The notes: generated from the sequence alone by a model not told the origin. Counted from the stretch's first letter, positions 15,657 to 24,524 are shown. The stretch is 44,810 nucleotides of DNA from an uncultured Chthonomonas sp. (GCA_903919615.1 CAIXIX010000301.1:1-44810), one strand, 5' to 3'. Numbers and translations are program-made.

Positions 15657-17000
15657 CTATCTCGGCATTTGCGGCGGCGCCTTTTGTGCCGGTTTCAACG
15701 GCGGAACTGCCACGTTCTTTGATGCCACCGGAGGGTCTGGGGGCGCATCCGGCGGGGTTACGTTCTGAAGCGGATTGCCTGGTCCACCGAATCTGCCAGT
15801 AATCACCTGTGCCGCCATAAGAGTCTGGACTACCCGAAGGACGTCCTCAGAGCCAGAAGCGGCTGCACTGCTGCCGTCGCCGCCACCCGAGAAGTTCACA
15901 AACTGGCCGTTTGAAAGCGCCAGCGCGACCTCCTTGGTGAGTGCGGGAGCCAGTTCTAGTCGGCGCAGATCGAGATAAGACTGTCCGGCTGCAACCAGCG
16001 CCTCCGCCTTCATGCGGATGGCGCTTGCCTCGGCTTCTGCAATCGCTTTAATACGTGCTGCCTGGGCGCGACCTTCCGCCTCTTGTTGGATAACGTTTTG
16101 CTCGGCATCGGCTTGAGCCTGAGTAATCTGGCTCGCGGCGAGCTCCGCTTCGCGCTGTTGTCGAACAGCCGCCTGCTTTTCTGCCTCTGCTCTCGCGATT
16201 GCTGCGCCGTTAGACGCGATCTGCATGTTCAGGTTCTTTTCCTGATCGTTAACCTTCTGCTGGGCCTCAAGCTGAGCTATGCGTGAGCGCTGCTCTTCTT
16301 GCGCCTGGACAACATCGGCGCTGGCTTTTGCGCGTGCAGCTGATTCTCGTCTCCTCGCCTCAGCGACCTCGCTGAGAACCGCTTTGATGTTAAGACTGTT
16401 AAAGGCCAGACCAAGATCAAGCAGCTCACGAGAACATGCATCTTTGATGATAACAGCGAGTTCATCATCATCCGGCTCAAGCGCGCGGCCAGTTATGGCT
16501 GCGGTTTCGATGCGGCCGGCTGCAGTCGCAGAGCCCGATCTTGCGTTGAAGAGCTGATCGTGCTTTAGGAGGTTGATAGCTCTCCTGCCTGCCGAAGAAA
16601 GCACGTCAGTTAGTGTCGAGAGCTGATCCATCTGCGGTTTAGAGAAGAACTTGTTGGCCGCAGTGTTCACCATCGAGTCGTTTTCACCAACGCTAACAAT
16701 GGCAGATGCGCGAACGGTTACTTTAACTGGCGCTGGTTTGCCGTTTACGTCAACATCCGCTGTCTGGTCTGTGATCTCAATATCGACATTGATTGCCGAA
16801 GCAGGGATTACACGCGTCGAGGTCATTAGCGGAATAACCCATGCTTTGCATGGTCCACGATAGACTCTCAGGCCCTTCTGGCCCCAGCTAACGAGTCGAA
16901 TCTCTCCGGCTTCAACCGTTCGATAGAATGCGCTCGCAATGAGCGGAAGAACGATAAATACACTTAATAGACCAACCGTAAGTCCGACGATCCACTCCAT
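15657..17000 (-). CDS. flotillin-like SPFH-domain membrane protein
   Basis: A 447-residue bacterial flotillin homologue (FloA/FloT/YqiK-like), thought to organise functional membrane microdomains. One N-terminal transmembrane helix (about 3-24, WIVGLTVGLLSVFIVLPLIA), an SPFH/Band 7 domain (about 30-200: VEAGEIRLVSWGQKG, VIPLMTSTRVIPASAINVDIE, VTVRASAIVSVGEND), then a long Ala/Glu/Gln-rich coiled coil (about 210-350) with AEAEKQAAVRQQREAEL-type repeats. The C-terminus is Pro-rich (PPDAPPDPPV, PPLKPAQKAPPQMPR). The ATG at 17000 has AGGAGG 5-6 nt upstream and is preferred over a start at 17042. It follows the NfeD gene by 57 nt, the usual partner. Confidence 0.9.
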   Translation of the reverse strand: MEWIVGLTVGLLSVFIVLPLIASAFYRTVEAGEIRLVSWGQKGLRVYRGPCKAWVIPLMTSTRVIPASAINVDIEITDQTADVDVNGKPAPVKVTVRASAIVSVGENDSMVNTAANKFFSKPQMDQLSTLTDVLSSAGRRAINLLKHDQLFNARSGSATAAGRIETAAITGRALEPDDDELAVIIKDACSRELLDLGLAFNSLNIKAVLSEVAEARRRESAARAKASADVVQAQEEQRSRIAQLEAQQKVNDQEKNLNMQIASNGAAIARAEAEKQAAVRQQREAELAASQITQAQADAEQNVIQQEAEGRAQAARIKAIAEAEASAIRMKAEALVAAGQSYLDLRRLELAPALTKEVALALSNGQFVNFSGGGDGSSAAASGSEDVLRVVQTLMAAQVITGRFGGPGNPLQNVTPPDAPPDPPVASKNVAVPPLKPAQKAPPQMPR

Positions 17001-17057
17001 GGGATCCTCCTGTTCAGCGCCCTGACAATGGACGCTGTCCAAATGCGCACATGTTGA

Positions 17058-17699
17058 TTACGAATAGCAGATCGAGACTGTGACGCGCTCGTTCTGAGAA
17101 TCGACCTGTTCAATTACCAGCTTATCGCCAACATGAACTTCCACCGTCTTCTGGTCGTCACGCAGGTGCGCCAGGAGTTGTACAGCACGTTCATCGCGTA
17201 TAACTGTCACCATTCCCTTGCCGTTTCTAAACGGCGTAACTGCCTCAGCCTCCGTCATTACAAGCTCTTCTAGCGGTGAACTCGGCTTTCCCTCAAACTG
17301 CATTAAACTGTTCCATGCAGGCGTTACCGCGTATTTTTCGACGAGAACGGCAGGGATGATTGCGATTAACGCTGCGAATGGCTCATGTAGATGAGCGCCA
17401 GATTCTAGCGCAAACCCGAAAGCGCCAAAAAGAGTGATCAAACTGAATACCATCCGCGGAGATGGAAACCAGCGCAGAGATGACGCCATAGCTGCTTCCG
17501 CATTGGTTGAGTTGCCGTTTGAAGGGGATGCATGGGCGCCAGGAGCATGGGCTGCTGGCCCATGTGCACCGCCGACATGTACGGGCCCATGCGTTGTGTG
17601 CATGCCAGCATGAACTCCATGGCCCCTGCCAATTCCTGGAATCGCCATCAATCCCAGTCCAACCATACCTAGAAACATTACGATCAGGAATACGGACAT
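17058..17699 (-). CDS. NfeD/YuaF-like membrane protein with His-rich segment
   Basis: A 213-residue partner of the flotillin gene. N-terminal helix (about 1-20), a His/Gly/Pro/Ala-rich linker at 26-57 containing eight histidines spaced 3-5 residues apart (27, 30, 34, 37, 41, 46, 51, 56), two further helices (about 80-95 and 108-122), and a C-terminal OB-fold-like NfeD domain (EAVTPFRNGKGMVTVIRD... VHVGDKLVIEQVD). NfeD-type proteins usually accompany SPFH proteins and modulate raft assembly. The His-rich part is not a usual family feature and may bind a metal, which is inference. AGAGG precedes the ATG, and a good promoter lies at 17774-17802. Confidence 0.82.
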   Translation of the reverse strand: MSVFLIVMFLGMVGLGLMAIPGIGRGHGVHAGMHTTHGPVHVGGAHGPAAHAPGAHASPSNGNSTNAEAAMASSLRWFPSPRMVFSLITLFGAFGFALESGAHLHEPFAALIAIIPAVLVEKYAVTPAWNSLMQFEGKPSSPLEELVMTEAEAVTPFRNGKGMVTVIRDERAVQLLAHLRDDQKTVEVHVGDKLVIEQVDSQNERVTVSICYS

Positions 17700-17773
17700 G
17701 CGTGATTCCTCTCTTTCACACTAGCGCAAAACTGCGCAACCCTGCAAAACTACCTTACACTTGATATGACGTG

Positions 17774-17802
17774 ATTATACTTCGTCCGGCTTCACTTTGC
17801 AA
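17774..17802 (-). promoter_or_regulatory. sigma-70-type promoter of nfeD-flotillin operon
   Basis: - strand TTGCAA (17797-17802), 17-nt spacer, TATAAT (17774-17779). It lies 75 nt upstream of the NfeD start codon. Confidence 0.75.
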
Positions 17803-17826
17803 AAATAAAGGTTGGCTGTTTACGTG

Positions 17827-17852
17827 AAAAAGGGGCGCCGATCGGCGCCCCT
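17827..17852 (-). terminator. intrinsic terminator of transketolase gene, built from repeat
   Basis: A perfect 22-bp palindrome (17831-17852; arms AGGGGCGCC around GATC). Read on the - strand it is followed by TTTT (17827-17830), a classic Rho-independent terminator 70 nt past the transketolase stop. The flanking text CTGTAGGGGCGCC and the tail at 17861-17876 (TTCGCTCCTGCCGGAC on the + strand) match the dispersed repeat family seen at 102-185, 2941-2956 and 4426-4675. Confidence 0.85.
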
Positions 17853-17921
17853 ACAGTAATTCGCTCCTGCCGGACGTTTACGTGTAATTCGTCAAAGCGC
17901 TGACCGGCGGCGCGCAACGGA

Positions 17922-19778
17922 TTAAACGGCGATGGCTGCCTTCACCGCTTCGACGATGTGCGGTGCGCTGATGCCCGCTGCGTCGAGCAGTTCTGCGGGC
18001 TTTCCGCTGGTAGGCATATCCTTTACCGCGAGGCGCGTAATGTTAGGATGAATGCCAACCGGTCCCCCGAACACTTCCAGAACCGCGTCGCCGAGACCGC
18101 CTTCTGGCCAGTGGTCCTCGACCACGATCAGCTTCCCACCGCTTAGTAAAGCGGCAGTTCTAACTGTCTCCGCATCGATCGGCTTAACCGTGTAGAGGTC
18201 GATGACGCGAATGTTGATACCTTCGGCTTTCAGCGTCTCATACGCCTTCAGCGCCTCATGCAGCGTAATGCCTGCTGCAATAACGCAGGCCACATCGCTA
18301 TCGGAATGCCGCAGTACCTTGGAGCCACCAATCGGGAAGCTTTCATCCGGACCGTACAGGACGGGCGTTTTCTCACGGGTCGTCCGCATGTACACGATCC
18401 CTTTGCGTGTCGCCATCTGTGCGGTAAGATGCGCGGTGGTGGTGGCGCACGAAGGATAGAGGACCGTGCTGCCATGAACGCCGCGTATCATCGCCAGATC
18501 TTCCAGGGCCATTTGAGATGCGCCATCTTCGCCAATGGATACGCCAGCATGCGAGCCGACGAGCCTCACGTTAGCGCGAGATATGGCTCCCATACGGATT
18601 TGATCGTAAGCTCGGCTAAAGAACGCCGCGAAGGTAGATGCGAATGGGATTTTGCCAAGAGCCTGCATTCCCACTGCCGCGCTTACCAGTTGCTGCTCTG
18701 CGATAAAGCTTTCGAAGAAGCGCTCTGGGTAGGCATGTTTAAACTTATCGGAGAAGGTTGAGTTACTCACCTCGCCATCAAGCACAACCACTTCCGGCTT
18801 GGCCGCTCCCAGGGCCTTAAGGGCATCGCCGTAGGCTTCACGAGTCGCCACCTTTGAGCCAAGCTCATATTGAGGCGGAATGAAGGCTGCTGGATCTGCG
18901 CCCACTGCAGGAGTTCCTGGTCGAGGCGGATTCGGTTTGTAGATAAGATCGCAAGTAGGATTACCTAGTTCAGCAAGCGCTTTTTCGGCATCAGCGGGAG
19001 GCAGCGCCTTGCCGTGCCAGTTGTCGTGGTCTGCAAGAAACGAGACTCCAGCGCCTTTCTTCGTTTTAGCGACGATACATACCGGTTTATCGCTCGCGAG
19101 AGCTTCCTTGTAAGCCGCATCAACTGCATCTACATCCAGTCCGTCTATCTCGATCGCATGCCATCCGAACGCGCGTGCACGAGCCGCATAGACATCGGAT
19201 TGCCATTCGAGCATTGTCGGGCCCCTCTGCCCGAGCCGGTTCATATCGATGATGGCGATGAGGTTGTTAAGTTCGTAGTGTCCGCCAAGTTCAAGGGCTT
19301 CATAAACGCTGCCCTCAGCCATTTCGCTGTCACCCAGCAAAACCCAAACCTTAAACGGAAGTTTGTCGAGATACTTGCCTACGTAGGCCATGCCGACGCC
19401 TGTTGGGAGACCTTGACCGAGTGAGCCTGTGGCAACGTCTACCCATGGCAGAATGGGTGTGGGGTGACCCTCAATGCGGCTGCCAAATTGGCGCAGTGTT
19501 AACATCTCGGCGTCTGTAATTGCGCCTGCAGCCTTGTACACGGCATAAAGTAGGGGTGCGGCGTGGCCTTTTGAAAAGATAAGTCTGTCGTTATTCAGGC
19601 TATGAGGATTGTCAAAATCATAGTAAAGGTAGTCTGCGAGCAGAACTGCCAGCAAGTCTGCGGCAGACATGCTGGAGGTCGGATGCCCGGATCCGGCTGC
19701 CGTCGTAGATCTAATGCTGTCCGCACGTAGCTGCGTGGCTAGCTCTTTCCATTCCCTACTGCGGGTTGTGGGCGACAT
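17922..19778 (-). CDS. tkt: transketolase
   Basis: A 618-residue thiamine-diphosphate enzyme moving two-carbon units between sugar phosphates in the pentose phosphate pathway. It has the full three-domain chain in one polypeptide. The N-terminal part has GSGHPTSSMSAADLLAVL, SKGHAAPLLYAVY, GSLGQGLPTGVGMAYVGK and the ThDP motif starting GDSEMAEGS and ending with IAIIDMNRLGQ. The central Pyr domain has the catalytic FFESFIAEQQLVSAAVGM region and SHAGVSIGEDGASQM. The C-terminal domain starts near GGSKVLRHSD. The length and GDSEMAEGS motif resemble the shorter (~620 aa) transketolase class also found in animals. GAGGAG lies 11 nt before the ATG. The promoter is at 19911-19939. Confidence 0.95.
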   Translation of the reverse strand: MSPTTRSREWKELATQLRADSIRSTTAAGSGHPTSSMSAADLLAVLLADYLYYDFDNPHSLNNDRLIFSKGHAAPLLYAVYKAAGAITDAEMLTLRQFGSRIEGHPTPILPWVDVATGSLGQGLPTGVGMAYVGKYLDKLPFKVWVLLGDSEMAEGSVYEALELGGHYELNNLIAIIDMNRLGQRGPTMLEWQSDVYAARARAFGWHAIEIDGLDVDAVDAAYKEALASDKPVCIVAKTKKGAGVSFLADHDNWHGKALPPADAEKALAELGNPTCDLIYKPNPPRPGTPAVGADPAAFIPPQYELGSKVATREAYGDALKALGAAKPEVVVLDGEVSNSTFSDKFKHAYPERFFESFIAEQQLVSAAVGMQALGKIPFASTFAAFFSRAYDQIRMGAISRANVRLVGSHAGVSIGEDGASQMALEDLAMIRGVHGSTVLYPSCATTTAHLTAQMATRKGIVYMRTTREKTPVLYGPDESFPIGGSKVLRHSDSDVACVIAAGITLHEALKAYETLKAEGINIRVIDLYTVKPIDAETVRTAALLSGGKLIVVEDHWPEGGLGDAVLEVFGGPVGIHPNITRLAVKDMPTSGKPAELLDAAGISAPHIVEAVKAAIAV

Positions 19779-19910
19779 AATATTGAATTCTCCTCGTGTG
19801 CGTTCGCATAACCTAACCTGGATTGCTCACCAATGGTAGTGGCGCTGCTTGCTGCGCCCGTGCATTACGAATTTCATGAGTAATCCATACTAACTGGTTG
19901 TGCGCAGCAA

Positions 19911-19939
19911 ATTGTAGCAGATGCGGGGCTTTGATTCAA
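19911..19939 (-). promoter_or_regulatory. putative promoter of transketolase gene
   Basis: - strand TTGAAT (19934-19939), 17-nt spacer, TACAAT (19911-19916), giving a leader of about 130 nt. It lies in the divergent region before the MFS gene and supports the downstream start for that gene. Confidence 0.6.
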
Positions 19940-20064
19940 GCTCCATCGGGGTGTTCGATGCTCCTGATAGGCTGCTGTTAAGAATACGTATCGGGACCGT
20001 GCGGTATACTCAAACGGTATCTTTTTGTAATTACAGGCAGCGTCGTGCAGACGTGCGCATCTGG

Positions 20065-21336
20065 ATGGAGACAATACTGGAATTCGCTATTACCGAAAGC
20101 AGCATATGTGCCGATGAATCAGAAATAGCCTTTAAAAATGAGCCGATTCTCAAGGGTGGCAGGGGCCGAATTGTGGCCGCCAGCTTTGCTGTAAATGCAG
20201 TCTACGGAGCGTATCTGGGTGCGATAGGGCTTTTATTGCCGCAACTTGGTCGTGCCTTTCACCTTGATCCTGCCCACCAGGGACGGATTATGTCTGCCAG
20301 CTTCATTGGCTGCATCGCAGGGGTTTTGATCTGTGGTTACCTTGCAGACCGCCTTGGTAGTAAGCGCGTACTTACCGCTGCAGGAATAGCATTTGGAGCA
20401 GGAGTTTTTCTCGTTAGCATCTCCCGGGGTGAGTTGGCGGTTCTGTGCGCTGCACCTCTCATGGGTGCGGGCGGAGCCGGCATGCAAACTGCGGCGAATG
20501 TGCTGATTGGCGACCTGTTTGTTGCGCGACGGGGAAGCATGCTAAATGCCTGCCAGGTTGCGTTTGCGTGCGGCGCCGTTATCGGGCCAGCCATTGTTGC
20601 GCATTCACTCGATAGCGGAACCTCATGGCGGCAAGTTTATGTAGGCATCGCGCTGTTCGCTGCATTGCTCACTCTTGTTGCAGTTTTCCAGAAGAGCGTG
20701 GTCAAACGGTCTGCTGGCCCCGCGCTGGACCGGCGTGCCCTGTTAAAGTTGTTCCTGCAGCCGGCTTATGCGCTCCTTTGCATTGCTCAGCTCTTCTATG
20801 CGGGCGCAGAGGTAGGATTTTTCGGCTGGATGCCCACTTTTTTCAGAGACCAGATTGGCAGTCCACTGTGGGCGGGGCGGGTCGTAAGCGTCTTCTGGCT
20901 CGCGATGACTTTCGGTCGGCTAGCAATGGGGCCCTTACTGCTGCGGTTTCGGGCGACCTCTATTGGGGCAGTACTGGCATTCTCAGGAGCGATTGGAGCG
21001 GTGTTGGCTGTTAGCTCCTCGAACGCACACGCTACAATGCTATTTGTATTTCAGACAGGGCTTTGCTTCGGCGGGATCTATAGCACAATTCTAGTTGAAG
21101 CTGGGAATCGATTTCCCGGTAACTTGGGCAGCGCCATTGGCGGCATTGCCGCAGCGAGCAGCGCTGGTACCTCGACAATTCCCTGGTTGGTTGGCGCGCT
21201 GTCGATCGGTTCGATGGGATGGCGTGTTGCCCTGATGGTAATACCAATTAGTGTAAGTATTTCGGGAGTTTTTCTAATCCTTTTAAAACGGCTGCCTGTT
21301 GGATTCAGTCCTTCTGGAATAGGACAACTGCGATGA
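20065..21336 (+). CDS. major facilitator superfamily transporter
   Basis: A 423-residue inner-membrane protein with about 12 hydrophobic segments. The loop 2-3 MFS signature reads GYLADRLGSKRVL, and a related GRLAMGPLLLRF sits in the second half, giving the usual two six-helix bundles. The substrate cannot be told from the sequence. The frame is open back to 19921, but that upstream part overlaps the transketolase promoter and has polar, non-transporter sequence. The ATG at 20065 (or GTG 20053) is preferred, though its Shine-Dalgarno is weak. The stop overlaps the ruvX start (ATGA), so it leads an operon with ruvX, mltG, yqeG and aroE. Confidence 0.85.
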   Translation: METILEFAITESSICADESEIAFKNEPILKGGRGRIVAASFAVNAVYGAYLGAIGLLLPQLGRAFHLDPAHQGRIMSASFIGCIAGVLICGYLADRLGSKRVLTAAGIAFGAGVFLVSISRGELAVLCAAPLMGAGGAGMQTAANVLIGDLFVARRGSMLNACQVAFACGAVIGPAIVAHSLDSGTSWRQVYVGIALFAALLTLVAVFQKSVVKRSAGPALDRRALLKLFLQPAYALLCIAQLFYAGAEVGFFGWMPTFFRDQIGSPLWAGRVVSVFWLAMTFGRLAMGPLLLRFRATSIGAVLAFSGAIGAVLAVSSSNAHATMLFVFQTGLCFGGIYSTILVEAGNRFPGNLGSAIGGIAAASSAGTSTIPWLVGALSIGSMGWRVALMVIPISVSISGVFLILLKRLPVGFSPSGIGQLR

Positions 21337-21791
21337 TGCGAGCGCTAGGCCTGGATGTTGGGTCAAAGACAATTGGAACGGCGATAAGCGATGAGCGCCA
21401 GAGAATGGCTTTCCCGGGTGAAACTATTATTCGGCAGGAGGGATGGCGCAAGGACATGGCTGCCATCCGTGACCTTGTCGCTGACAAGGGCGTCGGATTG
21501 ATCGTCGTTGGAATACCCGTGATGATGGACGGCAGTGAGGGGATCCAGGCCGAAAAGGTACGTGACTTCGTATCGACATTGAGGCGAAACGTTCGGATTC
21601 CTATAGCATTTCAGGATGAAAGAATGTCGACACGTGAGGCCGAACGACTATTGTATCAGGCTGGCAGGGACCACAAAGAGGTGAAAAAAGTGGTCGATTC
21701 TGTTGCAGCCTGCCTGATTTTACAGGCCTATCTCGACAAAAATGAATCCGCGAGTGATCGGGTGGCACATGAGGAAAAGGTACGAGTGTGA
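21333..21791 (+). CDS. ruvX: putative pre-16S rRNA nuclease / Holliday junction resolvase RuvX (YqgF)
   Basis: A 152-residue RNase H-fold protein of the YqgF family, essential in E. coli and linked to 16S rRNA 5' maturation. Motifs: LGLDVGSKTIGTAISD (Asp8), VVGIPVMMDGSEG, FQDERMSTREAER and the C-terminal DSVAACLILQAYLD. Two consecutive ATG codons open the gene. The first overlaps the MFS stop by 4 nt. The stop overlaps the GTG start of mltG. RuvX next to MltG is a common bacterial arrangement. Confidence 0.93.
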   Translation: MMRALGLDVGSKTIGTAISDERQRMAFPGETIIRQEGWRKDMAAIRDLVADKGVGLIVVGIPVMMDGSEGIQAEKVRDFVSTLRRNVRIPIAFQDERMSTREAERLLYQAGRDHKEVKKVVDSVAACLILQAYLDKNESASDRVAHEEKVRV

Positions 21792-22894
21792 GTTCAGGCA
21801 GCAAGAAAAATGGCTCAGAAAACAGGCTGCGGAAAGCGGAGCAGCAGCGTCGAAAGACGCTGATATCTCGCATGCTCGCCTATATCATTGTGCCAATTGT
21901 TGCGGCTGCAATTGCATGGATTTACCTTTGCCGGCCGGCCCACGTAGGCGATCGACCGATACGATTCTCGGTGCCCGCCCATACGGGCATTCTTGGAATT
22001 GGCCAGGCTCTGGAACGAAACAACGTAATCCATAGCGCCTATGTGTTTGTTATCCGTGCAAGGCTTGATGGCAAAGGCAGTGCATTAAAATCTGGCCAAT
22101 ACAAGTTTTCTGGTGACGTTACGCTCGAGGCTGTCATCGATCGGCTCGCTGCTGGTCCGAACGATAGCGCGCAAGACCGTACACGGGTCACGATCCCTGA
22201 AGGTTTTACGCTGGAGCAGATCGGCCGGGTTCTGGAACAACGTAAGATTTTAACTTCAGCAGAATTTATGAAATATGTGTCCGATCCTGCGGTGTATACT
22301 GCAATTCCAGTAGAGTTTCCACTTCCAGGGCACACACTTGAGGGATATCTTTTCCCCGACACGTACAGTTTCGTGCCGCACACCACACCAGCACAGGTAG
22401 TTACTGAGATGCTATTGAACTTTGGCAAACGTTTCTATCGTCCTTACCAGCACGAAATAGATTCTGCTCCTGGCGGCCTACATGACATCGTCGTAAAGGC
22501 ATCACTTATTGAGCGGGAAGCGCGGGTGGCGGCAGATAGACCGCGCATAGCCGGCGTGATCAACAATCGCCTGCAGCGAAAGATGAAGCTTCAGATCGAC
22601 GCGACCGTGTTATATGGGATTCCGCATAAGTCGCGAGTCGTTGATGCCGATCTCAAGAGAGCGTCGCCGTACAATACCTATATTCATGAAGGTCTGCCTC
22701 CTGGCGCGATTGCCTGCCCCGGAGCGAGCTCGCTCGAAGCAGCGCTTCATCCCGAAAAGAGTGAATTCCTCTATTACGTGGCCAGACCAAACGGAGAGCA
22801 TATCTTCTCGGCGACTTTTGAGGAGCATCAGCGAGCAATACGCAAAGCACGAGCAGAAGCGAGTAGCCAGGCTGCTGGTGGAGGTGACCAATGA
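21788..22894 (+). CDS. mltG: endolytic murein transglycosylase MltG
   Basis: A 368-residue membrane-anchored enzyme that cleaves nascent peptidoglycan glycan strands and limits their length. One transmembrane helix at about 30-47 after a basic N-terminus, then a LysM-like subdomain (FSVPAHTGILGIGQALERN) and the YceG domain with TIPEGFTLEQIG, LEGYLFPDTYSF, the catalytic Glu242 in KASLIEREAR, INNRLQRKMKLQIDATVLYG and SPYNTYIHEGLPPGAIACPG. The start is GTG, overlapping ruvX by 4 nt. The stop overlaps yqeG by 4 nt. Confidence 0.95.
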   Translation: MSSGSKKNGSENRLRKAEQQRRKTLISRMLAYIIVPIVAAAIAWIYLCRPAHVGDRPIRFSVPAHTGILGIGQALERNNVIHSAYVFVIRARLDGKGSALKSGQYKFSGDVTLEAVIDRLAAGPNDSAQDRTRVTIPEGFTLEQIGRVLEQRKILTSAEFMKYVSDPAVYTAIPVEFPLPGHTLEGYLFPDTYSFVPHTTPAQVVTEMLLNFGKRFYRPYQHEIDSAPGGLHDIVVKASLIEREARVAADRPRIAGVINNRLQRKMKLQIDATVLYGIPHKSRVVDADLKRASPYNTYIHEGLPPGAIACPGASSLEAALHPEKSEFLYYVARPNGEHIFSATFEEHQRAIRKARAEASSQAAGGGDQ

Positions 22895-23463
22895 GCAGCG
22901 AAAATCATGAGCGGCCCAATCCGCCTGCGCGCACCGCCCGGCATGGCTGGGTAAAACTGTGCCCGCATTGGTCGGTGAACAATATTCATGATGTGCACAT
23001 CAACGCTCTGCGCGAACTTGGAATTGCCGGCGTCCTACTTGATCTCGATAATACGCTCGTTCGATGGCATCAGGAAGAGATGACGGCTGAGACCCTTGCC
23101 TGGATTACGGAGCTTCAGGAAGCAGGCATGAAGCTTTGCATTCTTTCTAATTCGGTCTTAAGCACGAGATCGGAAAGAATTGCGACGCGCCTCGGATGCT
23201 TTTTCGTTCGATCTGCGCGCAAGCCAGGCATCCAGGGATTTCGCAAAGCAATGGAGTTGATGGGCACTACGCCGGATACGACTCTGATAGTGGGCGATCA
23301 GATGTTCACAGACATCCTGGGAGGCAACCGGTCTGGTGTATACACCGTGATGGTAAAGCCGCTTGAAAAGCACGAATTTGCCTATACCCGATATGTCAGC
23401 CGGCCGCCAGAGCGTGTGCTGCTAGCGATGCTGCGTAAGCGTGGGCACCTGAAGCACCTGTGA
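22891..23463 (+). CDS. YqeG-family HAD IIIA phosphatase
   Basis: A 190-residue HAD hydrolase. Motif I DLDNTL has nucleophile Asp51 and Asp53. ILSNS is motif II, RKPG is the lysine motif III, and VGDQMFTDILGGNRSG is motif IV. An unusual N-terminal ~20 residues (NPPARTARHGW) precede the family's usual start (LCPHW). Members resemble Bacillus YqeG and the mitochondrial phosphatidylglycerophosphatase Gep4, so lipid or nucleotide phosphates are possible substrates. The exact substrate is unknown. It overlaps both neighbours by 4 nt. Confidence 0.88.
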   Translation: MSSENHERPNPPARTARHGWVKLCPHWSVNNIHDVHINALRELGIAGVLLDLDNTLVRWHQEEMTAETLAWITELQEAGMKLCILSNSVLSTRSERIATRLGCFFVRSARKPGIQGFRKAMELMGTTPDTTLIVGDQMFTDILGGNRSGVYTVMVKPLEKHEFAYTRYVSRPPERVLLAMLRKRGHLKHL

Positions 23464-24404
23464 TTTGGAACGGCCGCAGCAGGCAGGGAGCAGGAACTTT
23501 GACCGTGTCGTCGGAGTCTGACAATAGAGTTGACGAAGTGAGCGTTCCAATACAGGTTGTCAATGGCGCCACCAGGGTTGTCGGCGTATTCGGGTATCCG
23601 ATTGAGCACAGCAGATCTCCTGCTATGCACAATGCTGCGTTTAGACAGCTAGGGCTTCCTTATATTTATGTTCCATTCAGCGTGCATCCGGATCAGCTAT
23701 CCACAGCGCTGTTTGCCTTGCAGTCGCTTGGAGTTGTTGGAGTTAATCTGACGATTCCACATAAAGAGGCGGCTCTCGGACTGGTGCGCCATATTACCCG
23801 GGAGGCCGCCGAAGTTGGGGCAATAAATACTATTCATTCCACTTCGGACGGGCTTGTTGGTGACAATACGGATGGATTCGGTTTCTATGCGCCTCTACAG
23901 AGCCTATGGCAGCCTGATTCGAACTCTCGGGCCATTATTCTTGGGGCTGGCGGCGCGGCGCGATCCGTCGCATTCAAACTTGTGAGCGAAGGGGTTCACG
24001 TAACGATAGCCAACCGATCGTTAGATCGAGCGCAGAAACTGGCGGACGCAATTCAACAGGCGGGATATCGCAGTGTGGATGCAATCGCACTTGCGGATAG
24101 ACCTGCAGTTGCTGCCAGTATAGATTCTTCCGAGTTAGTTGTGAATTCGACTCGGGTCGGAATGTATCCCGAAATCGGCGAAATTCCGGAAATTCCGATC
24201 GATGCGCTCCGATCAGGGCAGATGGTTTACGATCTTATTTACAATCCCATTCAGACGAGGCTTCTGCATGAAGCAGAGAGCAGGGGATGTCGGACTCTGA
24301 ATGGAGCAAAAATGCTCGTGTATCAAGGCGCTGCAGCTTTCGAGCGCTGGACCGGTGTGTGGCCACCGGTAGATATAATGGAAGAGGCAGTTTTGAAGGG
24401 TTAA
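23460..24404 (+). CDS. aroE: shikimate dehydrogenase
   Basis: A 314-residue NADPH-dependent enzyme reducing 3-dehydroshikimate to shikimate. Shikimate site EHSRSPAMHN (SxS), catalytic lysine in NLTIPHK, DNTDGFGF, the nucleotide-binding GAGGAARSV and NRSLDRA (preference for NADPH), and C-terminal YDLIYNP, LNGAKMLVYQGAAAFERWTG. A ~37-residue N-terminal extension precedes the usual start (TRVVGVFGYPIEHS). The GTG at 23460 overlaps yqeG by 4 nt (GTGA), consistent with coupling. An internal GTG before SVPIQVVNG is an alternative. Last gene of the operon. Confidence 0.93.
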   Translation: MIWNGRSRQGAGTLTVSSESDNRVDEVSVPIQVVNGATRVVGVFGYPIEHSRSPAMHNAAFRQLGLPYIYVPFSVHPDQLSTALFALQSLGVVGVNLTIPHKEAALGLVRHITREAAEVGAINTIHSTSDGLVGDNTDGFGFYAPLQSLWQPDSNSRAIILGAGGAARSVAFKLVSEGVHVTIANRSLDRAQKLADAIQQAGYRSVDAIALADRPAVAASIDSSELVVNSTRVGMYPEIGEIPEIPIDALRSGQMVYDLIYNPIQTRLLHEAESRGCRTLNGAKMLVYQGAAAFERWTGVWPPVDIMEEAVLKG

Positions 24405-24461
24405 GCCCTTTCCAATGTGGAAGCATTGTCGGCGATTTCGATCTGTGTGGCAAAGCCGCGC

Positions 24462-24490
24462 TTGCGGTAATCGGGCGTGTGTGATATAAT
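24462..24490 (+). promoter_or_regulatory. sigma-70-type promoter of the pil locus
   Basis: TTGCGG (24462-24467), 17-nt spacer, TATAAT (24485-24490) preceded by TGA, giving an extended -10. It lies 58 nt after the aroE stop and 139 nt before pilB. It makes the pilus genes independent of the upstream operon. Confidence 0.78.
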
Positions 24491-24524
24491 CGGGCGATCA
24501 TCCTGGCCGTTTTGCGGTCAGCCT

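Noticed and set aside
19921-20064. Longer N-terminus of the MFS transporter from the first in-frame ATG
   Set aside because: It overlaps the transketolase promoter, encodes polar sequence unlike an MFS N-terminus, and the candidate -10 TATACT (20005-20010) lies inside it.
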